From positions 1 to 24,471 of the forward strand of contig JBKBNI010000015.1 in the NCBI GenBank assembly GCA_046295455.1: a stretch of DNA of 24,471 bases, in the 5' to 3' direction. The notes under the pieces are model-generated. The model was given only the letters and a program-made list of their open reading frames with translations, made no database searches and was not told where the DNA came from. The stretch's first letter is position 1. Each line of letters opens with the position of its first letter. The translations under genes were made by a program, and so were the position numbers. The stretch is from Thermaurantimonas sp046295455. GTDB lineage: Bacteria; Bacteroidota; Bacteroidia; Flavobacteriales; Schleiferiaceae. Shown here piece after piece: positions 16,708 through 23,251 of the stretch.

Positions 16708-17991
16708 ATGGCTGAAATCGTAACCATGCCACGCCTTAGCGATACCATGACAGAGGGTACCGTGGCCAAATGGCATAAAAAAGTAGGTGATAAGGTTAAA
16801 GAAGGTGATCTGCTCGCCGAAATTGAGACTGATAAAGCAACCATGGAGTTTGAGTCCTTTCAGGAAGGAGTCCTCCTTTATATAGGCGTAGAAGAGGGCA
16901 ATACAGCTCCCGTAGACAGCATACTTGCCATTCTGGGCAAAGAAGGCGAAGATATTTCGGCCCTTATCAATGAGAAAGGGGAAGCTCCGGCAGCCTCTGA
17001 CCAGAAAAAAGAAGAACCCACTAAGAGTGAAGAACAACCCGCAGCTACACATACAGAGAGTACAGATGATACCGACGATGTGGAAGTTGAATCAAATGGC
17101 CGTAGGATCAAAATTTCACCCCTTGCACGTAAACTGGCCAAAGAAAAAGGAATCGATATTTCCAAACTGCAAGGCAGCGGAGAAGGAGGAAGGATTGTAA
17201 AGCGCGATATCGACGCATACAAGCCGGTGTCCGAATCCGAAAAACCCGCAGTAAAAGAAGAAACCATACAGCCTGCCGCATCCAAAACGGCCCCTGCGGC
17301 AGCAGCTGGTGTATCCTACACCGAAGAGCCGATATCCCAAATGCGTAAAACCATCGCCCGTCGCCTGGCAGAAAGCAAGTTTACTGCACCCCATTTCTAT
17401 CTCACCATGGAAATTGACATGGATCGGACTGTGGAGGTACGTAAGATGCTCAATGAGGTCTCTGATGTTAAAATTTCTTTTAACGACCTTGTGATCAAGG
17501 CAGCCGCATCGGCTCTGAAAAAACACCCGAAGATTAATTCTTCATGGATCGGAGATACCATTCGCATTAACAAGGATATAAATATCGGAGTCGCAGTGGC
17601 CGTGGAAGAAGGTCTTCTGGTCCCTGTGATTCGAAATGCTGACCAAAAAGGCCTTAGTACCATTGCTGCACAGGTCAGGGAGTTTGCACAGAAGGCTAAA
17701 GACAAAAAACTTCAGCCCTCTGATTGGGAAGGCAATACTTTTACCATCTCCAATCTCGGGATGTTTGGCATCGATGAATTTACCGCCATCATCAATCCTC
17801 CGGACGCTTGCATTATGGCGGTCGGGAGCATTAAGCAGATTCCCGTAGTTAAGGATGGTCAGATTGTACCGGGGCATGTGATGAAAGTTACCTTGAGCTG
17901 CGACCATCGGATAGTGGATGGAGCTACGGGTGCAGCCTTTTTGCAGACGTTCAAATCCGTGCTTGAGGATCCATTGAAGATGATCTTGTAA
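16708..17991 (+). CDS. pdhC: dihydrolipoamide acetyltransferase (E2) of pyruvate dehydrogenase
   Basis: A 427-residue E2 with one lipoyl domain (1-80; lipoylated lysine K43 in EIETDKATMEF). An acidic, Ala/Pro/Glu-rich linker follows (about 85-130), then a peripheral subunit-binding domain (about 134-170, ISPLARKLAKEKGID and GSGEGGRIVKRDI). A second linker (about 172-203) leads to the catalytic domain (about 205-427), with active site H400 and D404 in CDHRIVDG. It transfers the acetyl group from lipoate to CoA and forms the core of the cytoplasmic complex. It is co-transcribed with E1-alpha and followed by an intrinsic terminator. Only one lipoyl domain is present, as in many bacteria outside the gamma-proteobacteria. 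Confidence 0.96.
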   Translation: MAEIVTMPRLSDTMTEGTVAKWHKKVGDKVKEGDLLAEIETDKATMEFESFQEGVLLYIGVEEGNTAPVDSILAILGKEGEDISALINEKGEAPAASDQKKEEPTKSEEQPAATHTESTDDTDDVEVESNGRRIKISPLARKLAKEKGIDISKLQGSGEGGRIVKRDIDAYKPVSESEKPAVKEETIQPAASKTAPAAAAGVSYTEEPISQMRKTIARRLAESKFTAPHFYLTMEIDMDRTVEVRKMLNEVSDVKISFNDLVIKAAASALKKHPKINSSWIGDTIRINKDINIGVAVAVEEGLLVPVIRNADQKGLSTIAAQVREFAQKAKDKKLQPSDWEGNTFTISNLGMFGIDEFTAIINPPDACIMAVGSIKQIPVVKDGQIVPGHVMKVTLSCDHRIVDGATGAAFLQTFKSVLEDPLKMIL

Positions 17992-18010
17992 TTTTCCTTT
18001 CGTCAATATA

Positions 18011-18040
18011 AAAGACCGGCCAATAGCTGGTCTTTTTTCT
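18011..18040 (+). terminator. intrinsic terminator after pdhA–pdhC
   Basis: AAAGACCGGC (18011-18020) pairs with GCTGGTCTTT (18026-18035), a 10-bp stem with one G·U pair and loop CAATA. A T-run completes it, 20 nt after the E2 stop codon. It is the clearest terminator in the window. Confidence 0.88.
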
Positions 18041-18042
18041 TT

Positions 18043-18543
18043 TCTCTAACATACAGAAACTGCCTTTTGAGAACCCCCCATGTAGCGTGTGCGAACTTTT
18101 GATTTGATTGCTTTTTATCATTTGGCATCACCGGATGATTCCTTGGCTTATTTAGAACGTTTTTTGTGCCGAAACGCTGAATGTTTCAAAATGGCAGTAT
18201 TTCTTAAAATCTTTGAATAGATGAGTTTGCCGGAAACATTAGATTTTTGCCAGGTTTTTCCTATTTGATGGCCACTAGAGAAGTACCTTGAAAATATATT
18301 TAGAATAAAAAGAAAAAATCACAACCTTTTTGAGGGATGACTTTAAAGTAAATCTTCAAAGCGCATTATTTTTTAAAAAATCAATATACATTCATTGTCA
18401 AAAATGCATTTAACTTGGCTTTAATACTGACCTTGGGACTATTTTCCAATAACTTCCAAAACATTACCGATTGTCCTCAAGAAGTATTTACAACTTTTAT
18501 GTGGTTAAATCGTTACTTAGTTTGTACAATTATTATAATTTAA
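18043..18543. other. non-coding gap upstream of the desaturase gene
   Basis: About 500 bp of AT-rich sequence without a convincing gene on either strand. It holds an AT palindrome (ATTTTTTAAAAAAT, 18368-18381). Near its right end is TTAGTTTG (18517-18524), a one-mismatch TAnnTTTG 20 nt before the desaturase start, which may be its promoter. The long leader could carry regulation of membrane-lipid genes, but nothing specific is visible. Confidence 0.5.
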
Positions 18544-19611
18544 ATGACCACACCAGGATTTTCAAAGCCTACCAATTCTTTTTACAGCGAGCTGAGAAAA
18601 AGGGTATACCACTACTTTCACGAAAACAAGATTGCACCTACCGGGAATATCAATCTTTATATAAAAGCCATTTTGGCTCTTGTTTTATTTACAGTTACCT
18701 ATGTACACGTGGTATTTTTCACACCCAATTACCTGATTGCTGCTCTGGAGTGTATTGTACTCGGAGGACTCACGGCGTTTATCGGATTCAATATCATGCA
18801 CGACGGCGCTCACGGGAGCTTCAGCAGATACAAATGGATCAATGGTCTTGCCGGAGTGTCCATCAATTTTTTAGGAGCAAACGTTCATCTATGGAAAACA
18901 AAGCACAACTACATTCACCACACCTTTACAAATGTAGACGGTATCGATGACGATATCGACGGAAAGCCTTTCTTGAGATTGGCTGAAACACAGCCGAAAT
19001 ACAGAATTCATCGGATACAACACTGGTATTTTATATTTGTCTATTCATTATTGTATTTTTTTTGGATATTTTTCACAGATTACAAAAAATATCTCTCGGG
19101 AAAAATTGGTTCTATGCCAGCACCAAAGTATACGTTAAAGGGGCATATTGCCTTCTGGTTTTTTAAAGTTTTTCATCTCTTTGCTTTTGTATTATTGCCT
19201 ATTTATATGGTAGGTTTTATTCCGTGGTTGATTGGTTTTTCCATCTACGGTTTGTTTACTGGCATCGCGTTAAGTCTGGTTTTTCAATTGGCACACACGG
19301 TCACAGAGACAGCATTTCCTATGCCCGTGTTGCCGGAAAATAAAATTGAAGACGAATGGGCTATCTTACAGCTGAAAACGACGGCCAATTTTGCAACGAA
19401 GAACAAATTGCTCTCATGGCTTGTGGGTGGCTTAAATTATCAGATCGAACACCACTTGTTTCCTTTAATTTCCCACGTTCATTATCCTCAGATCAGCACC
19501 ATCGTGCGGCAGACGTGTCATGAGTACAATGTGCCCTACATTGAACATCCGAATATGCGTTCAGCCCTTGTTTCACACATCAATTATTTGCGTCATTTAG
19601 CAAAAAACTGA
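18544..19611 (+). CDS. membrane fatty acid desaturase (three-histidine-box type)
   Basis: A 355-residue integral membrane desaturase. It has the three di-iron histidine boxes in order: HDGAH (86-90), HNYIHH (121-126) and QIEHHLF (300-306), plus a further conserved His in FQLAHT (251). The Q in the third box (QxxHH) is typical of front-end (delta-5/delta-6-like or linoleoyl-CoA-type) desaturases, but the fused cytochrome b5 domain found in many of those is absent. Hydrophobic segments lie at about 40-60, 62-82, 160-180, 205-225 and 228-248. It introduces a double bond in acyl chains at the inner membrane, with electrons from a separate donor; regiochemistry cannot be read. It is monocistronic, with large non-coding gaps on both sides. 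Confidence 0.92.
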   Translation: MTTPGFSKPTNSFYSELRKRVYHYFHENKIAPTGNINLYIKAILALVLFTVTYVHVVFFTPNYLIAALECIVLGGLTAFIGFNIMHDGAHGSFSRYKWINGLAGVSINFLGANVHLWKTKHNYIHHTFTNVDGIDDDIDGKPFLRLAETQPKYRIHRIQHWYFIFVYSLLYFFWIFFTDYKKYLSGKIGSMPAPKYTLKGHIAFWFFKVFHLFAFVLLPIYMVGFIPWLIGFSIYGLFTGIALSLVFQLAHTVTETAFPMPVLPENKIEDEWAILQLKTTANFATKNKLLSWLVGGLNYQIEHHLFPLISHVHYPQISTIVRQTCHEYNVPYIEHPNMRSALVSHINYLRHLAKN

Positions 19612-19664
19612 TAGCAACTTTTTAAATAAGGTTTTCTCACCCTAAAGGTACATTCTGGTCTTTG

Positions 19665-19693
19665 CTCTGTGTTTCTGAGTGTACTCCGTGTTT
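19665..19693. repeat. imperfect 9-10-bp tandem repeats
   Basis: CTCTGTGTTT (19665-19674), CTGAGTGTA (19675-19683) and CTCCGTGTTT (19684-19693) follow each other directly. A related TCTGTGTT plus CTCCGAGG lies at 19747-19762. Similar CTCTGTGT/CTCCGTGT strings occur as intergenic relics in several bacterial phyla. Their origin and function are not known to me. Confidence 0.4.
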
Positions 19694-20876
19694 CAATTTT
19701 TTATCACCACATAAAGGCATTGCGAGGCCCGTAGGTTCTTTATTTTTCTGTGTTCTCCGAGGGAAGATAATATTTTAATTAACTTAAATTGTGAGTTCAA
19801 ACGACAATAGTATTCATGTTGCTTAGCCCCACTAATCTCTTCTCTACATCAGTTCTATGTTGAATTTCGATTTTATTGATCGGTTCTTAAAAGACTTGTC
19901 ATACAAACTTGATAATCTTTTTAATTAATCATTCTAAACAAAAAGTTATTTATAAATTGGGTATTCGATATGAGTCGGGTGTTTTCTTCTTTTTAAGTCG
20001 AGTGCCCGTTTTTAAACCGTTTTTATAGTGAGTTGGTGTATAATTGATATAAAAATTAAGGTTAATGACTATCTTATTTTCTGCAGGATTCAGTGTGCTT
20101 ACTAATTTGAAATATATATCATATTGAGAATCTAAATATTTGTAAAAATGTCTTCAAATTCTTTTTGGATTATCAGCTAAGAAATTGTTTGTACTTCTCT
20201 TAAGTCCAGTTGCAGAATTTCTGTTTAATGTTTCAAATACTCCCATGAAGCAGGACGCTTATTTTGTACATCTTCCTTCGCGGATGATTGGTATATACCA
20301 GGTTGTGAGATGCATGTACATTCCGGAATTTCCTTGTACTTTCGGTTTTTTTTGTTAAAGTCGACACAGGGGACGATTCATATTCAGATGCGTGGATTTG
20401 GACTAATGTTTAAATGTACTGCCTATCCTCAAAAAGGTCACTTGCAATCAGGAAATTTTTGCAAGTACACAGTACTTTTTTCATTTCTGATTGACGGGAT
20501 TTTCTCTGTGCTGCGCGTTGCTGCTGCACCAAAATTACACGTCCTTTAAAATTTTGAATATTAGATATTTCCAGTTTATTTAATTTTAGTTCGTTGCCGT
20601 GGAGTATATTTCTCTTTGAGATGGCACTTGGGTCATTGTTTTGGTTGGATGATTGGCGGCAAATTTCATTGCTTTTGTCTCTCTCGTTTCGTTTGATTTG
20701 TTCTTTTTTACATCAAAAACCTTGTATTTCGTCCTCTTATTCGGGATCACAAAATGGTAGATTTCCACAATCACTGGCTCAATACGCATAATGTATAGCT
20801 CTCAAAGACCCGATACAATTCTCTCCGGAAAGCCTGTAGCTGCAGATTAAAGAATACCTTATGCACATCTCGGCTG

Positions 20877-20890
20877 TCTGCCCGGGCAGA
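20877..20890. repeat. perfect 14-bp palindrome
   Basis: TCTGCCCGGGCAGA is self-complementary over all 14 bases and GC-rich inside an AT-rich gap. It could be a dimeric regulator site or a leftover of a mobile element; it is about 210 bp upstream of mgtC. Confidence 0.45.
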
Positions 20891-20972
20891 ATTTTAGAGT
20901 TTGTAGATGCATCACCGGCATGGAAGTATTGGCACTGATCACGGGTGTGATGGGAGATTGTAAAAGGGTTGA

Positions 20973-21016
20973 TTTCTAATGAATTTCTAATTTTTTTCTA
21001 ATCTTTTTATAATCGT
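20973..21016 (+). promoter_or_regulatory. four direct repeats at exact 11-bp spacing (candidate response-regulator operator)
   Basis: TTTCTAAT occurs at 20973, 20984 and 20995, and TTTATAAT (one mismatch) at 21006: four units with a period of exactly 11 bp. OmpR/PhoB-family response regulators bind tandem half-sites with this one-turn spacing, as in PhoB and PhoP boxes. The array ends about two helical turns upstream of a TAnnTTTG element, where an activator would contact RNA polymerase. It precedes the mgtC–mgtE pair. The regulator itself is not in the window. Confidence 0.6.
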
Positions 21017-21035
21017 CTGAGGCAAAGCTTAAAGG

Positions 21036-21043
21036 TACTTTTG
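21036..21043 (+). promoter_or_regulatory. probable -7 element of the mgtC–mgtE promoter
   Basis: TACTTTTG matches TAnnTTTG, 58 nt before the mgtC ATG. No TTG -33 element is present; the direct-repeat array lies just upstream, which fits an activator-dependent promoter. Confidence 0.5.
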
Positions 21044-21101
21044 CACTCGTTTTTACTCAATCGATTCGTAGTATTTAGCTCACCCTAATACACTCTGTCC
21101 A

Positions 21102-21821
21102 ATGACCGTTTGGATTTTTCTTACACGACTGACCATTGCTTTGGCGCTTGGGGCGTTGATCGGGCTTGAGCGTCAGTGGCGGCAAAAAAGTGCCGGACTA
21201 CGCACGAATACATTGGTATCGACCGGTTCGGCTGCTTTTACATTGATTTCTATTGCCATCACTTCTTCCAATGATGATGTGTACATGGGAGATGCCACGC
21301 GGATCATTGGTCAGATTGTCACAGGTATTGGTTTTTTGGGGGGGGGTGTCATACTCCGGGATGGGCTGAATGTACAGGGTCTCAATACCGCAGCCACTAT
21401 ATGGTGTTCGGCAGCGGTAGGAGCACTGGCAGGTACAGGGCTGTATTCCTTTGCGTTCATCACTGCTCTGACTGTGACACTGACCCATGTACTTTTTCGT
21501 CCCCTTGGACATTGGATCAACAGATTTCCAACCCGCAAGGAAGATTCAGGAATCTATCAATACATCGTTCACATTAAGTGTAAGGAACATGTCGAGAACC
21601 TCATTCGAGTTCATTTTGTCAATTTTATCAAAAAAGACGATCACCTTCAGTTGCGCTCGCTTAAAAGTGCTGACACTGCTCACGGAACTGCTGCCATTGA
21701 AGCCCTGATTGTAGCCAATGGAAATCACAACAGCGACATTGAAAATCTGGCCGGCAAGCTGACCCTTGAATATGGTGTCACTGAGGTAGAGTGGAAAGCT
21801 GTTGGTATGTCGGACGAATAG
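21102..21821 (+). CDS. mgtC: MgtC/SapB-family inner-membrane protein
   Basis: This 239-residue protein has an N-terminal membrane half with the MgtC signature. It begins with ALALGALIGLERQWR (12-26), continues with RTNTLVSTGSAAF (34-46) and GIGFLGGGVILRD (75-87), and ends with GLNTAATIWCSAAVGALAG (93-111). About five hydrophobic segments are visible up to residue 135. Residues ~150-239 form a soluble tail compatible with the ACT-like domain of longer MgtC proteins. In enterobacteria and mycobacteria MgtC is induced by low Mg2+ and modulates ATP synthase and virulence rather than transporting Mg2+ itself. Here it is followed after 17 nt by an mgtE-type transporter gene, and both probably share the promoter at 21036. 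The start is well supported because the first TM segment begins right after it. Confidence 0.92.
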   Translation: MTVWIFLTRLTIALALGALIGLERQWRQKSAGLRTNTLVSTGSAAFTLISIAITSSNDDVYMGDATRIIGQIVTGIGFLGGGVILRDGLNVQGLNTAATIWCSAAVGALAGTGLYSFAFITALTVTLTHVLFRPLGHWINRFPTRKEDSGIYQYIVHIKCKEHVENLIRVHFVNFIKKDDHLQLRSLKSADTAHGTAAIEALIVANGNHNSDIENLAGKLTLEYGVTEVEWKAVGMSDE

Positions 21822-21838
21822 TTTGAAAAAACATTGCA

Positions 21839-23218
21839 ATGAAGACATTTGACATGAAAAACCTGGTCAAAAACTTTGACCACGTAGACCAAATCATTGA
21901 TTTGGTACCTATGCTAAAAAAAATGCCGGTGGTTGAAGTGGCCGAAATTCTCGATCTGGTAGATGAGAGCTATCTGCTGAGCATTTTAGACTACTTTACA
22001 CCTACCCAGCAAGGACTGATCGTTTCAGAATTTAGTATCGTCAAGCAAATTGAACTTTTCAAAACAACATCCCGCAAGCGATTTGCCGAGATTTTTGAAT
22101 TTATGCCCTCGGATTCGCGGGCTGATCTTTTTCAGCATTTTACACAGCAGGAGCAGGCCGAGCTTTTGCCTTATCTCAGCAAGAAAACGCGTGAAGACGT
22201 GATTCACCTTTCGGCCTATCCGCCGGAGACTGCGGGAGGTATCATGAGCACGGACTTTGCGACTGTGCAGTCTGATATGACTTGCGCCGAGGCGATTGAA
22301 AAAATACGATCAGATGCTCCATCCAAAAAAACCATCTACTACTGCTATGTCGTGGACAGTGAGATGAAGCTCATCGGATTTATTACCCTGAAGGATCTGA
22401 TCATGGCTGCACCGCACACACTCGTGCAGGAGGCCATGCACACTGAGTTTGTGTATGGTCGTGTAACTGATGACCGTGAAGAGATAGCTACCAAAATCGA
22501 AAAATACGATCTTGTAGCCCTACCGGTGATTAACCACAAGGACCAGCTGGTCGGCATCGTGACGCATGAGGAGGCCATTGATATTATCCGGGCAGAGCAC
22601 ACCGAAGATATGCAAAAGTTTATGGGTATCGTAGAAGCCAACAAGGAGTTTGACTATCTGGGTACCAGCAGCTGGAATCATTTCAAGCGTCGTGCTGTGT
22701 GGGTGATTTCACTTGCTGCATTGGGCATCATCTCCGGGATGATCATTCACAGCTATGAAAGTGCCATTGAAAAATTATTGATTCTTGCACTGTATATGCC
22801 CATGGTGGCAGATACCGGCGGCAACGCCGGCAGTCAGGCAGCTACCGTCATTGTGCGTGCTCTGGCCTTGGGTCAGCTAAACTTCAAAAATTGGCTACAG
22901 GTCATATGGAAGGAAACAAAAGTATCCAGCCTGCTGGCTATATGCCTTGGTATCCTGGCTTTCGGCAAGGTGTTGTTTCTGAGCTGGGAAACAGATATTC
23001 CCACTGAGTTTAGTCTGCCGGTTGTAGCACTTGTCATTGCCCTTGCATTATCCCTTCAGGTAGTTACGGCCACAGTGATCGGTGCATCTCTTCCGATGAT
23101 TGTCCGACGTTTTGGCGGTGACCCTGCTGTAGCTGCCAGCCCGGCGATTACTACGGTGGTCGATATTACCGGGCTGCTGATATACTTCGGCGTAGCAACG
23201 GCTTTTTTTAACCTGTAA
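21839..23218 (+). CDS. mgtE: MgtE-type magnesium transporter/channel
   Basis: A 459-residue MgtE of typical length. The cytosolic N domain (about 20-130) is an alpha-superhelix. Two CBS domains follow (about 135-195 and 200-255), linked by an amphipathic plug helix (about 258-280). Five membrane helices follow (about 285-459). Pore signatures are PMVADTGGNAGSQ (321-333), DPAVAASP (428-435) and TTVVDITGL (438-446), where D442 corresponds to the ion-selectivity aspartate of characterised MgtE. The protein is a dimeric, Mg2+-gated Mg2+ channel; the N and CBS domains sense intracellular Mg2+ and close the pore. It is the second gene of the mgtC operon, with the next gene starting 33 nt downstream. 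No anomalies are seen. Confidence 0.96.
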   Translation: MKTFDMKNLVKNFDHVDQIIDLVPMLKKMPVVEVAEILDLVDESYLLSILDYFTPTQQGLIVSEFSIVKQIELFKTTSRKRFAEIFEFMPSDSRADLFQHFTQQEQAELLPYLSKKTREDVIHLSAYPPETAGGIMSTDFATVQSDMTCAEAIEKIRSDAPSKKTIYYCYVVDSEMKLIGFITLKDLIMAAPHTLVQEAMHTEFVYGRVTDDREEIATKIEKYDLVALPVINHKDQLVGIVTHEEAIDIIRAEHTEDMQKFMGIVEANKEFDYLGTSSWNHFKRRAVWVISLAALGIISGMIIHSYESAIEKLLILALYMPMVADTGGNAGSQAATVIVRALALGQLNFKNWLQVIWKETKVSSLLAICLGILAFGKVLFLSWETDIPTEFSLPVVALVIALALSLQVVTATVIGASLPMIVRRFGGDPAVAASPAITTVVDITGLLIYFGVATAFFNL

Positions 23219-23251
23219 TCTCACTTTCTAAACCTGATAATTCGAATAATC

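Larger units (their letters stand above)
19612..21101. other. 1.5-kb gene-free, AT-rich region
   Basis: No reading frame here looks like a protein gene: the longest frames (20310-20549 plus strand, 20586-20789 minus strand, about 65-79 codons) have irregular composition and no recognisable motif. A 42-codon open stretch ending at 20978 (reading ...LALITGVMGDC...) might be a relic of coding sequence but has no start near its beginning. Items worth noting are listed separately: CTCTGTGT-type short repeats (19665-19693), a 14-bp palindrome (20877-20890) and the 11-bp-periodic repeats before mgtC. A small RNA or degraded mobile element may lie here, but I cannot show one. Confidence 0.6.

Noticed and set aside
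16005..16844. 279-codon open frame on the minus strand across pdhA and the start of pdhC
   Set aside because: It lies antisense to two clear enzyme genes, reads as low-quality hydrophobic and Phe/Tyr-rich sequence, and has no recognisable motif.
18471..18950. 159-codon plus-strand frame overlapping the desaturase start
   Set aside because: It is an alternative frame of the desaturase gene; its sequence is rich in Arg, Cys and Ser with no family signature.
20463..20481. Hairpin AAGTAC-ACA-GTACTT followed by T residues
   Set aside because: It looks like a terminator, but the stem is only 6 AT-rich pairs and no gene lies upstream on that strand within 850 bp.
20310..20549. 79-codon plus-strand frame in the gene desert
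   Set aside because: Irregular Phe/His/Cys-rich composition without a domain or signal; probably chance.
20586..20789. 67-codon minus-strand frame in the gene desert
   Set aside because: Charged, simple composition, no motif, no promoter or neighbours in the same direction; length is within chance expectation for AT-rich DNA.
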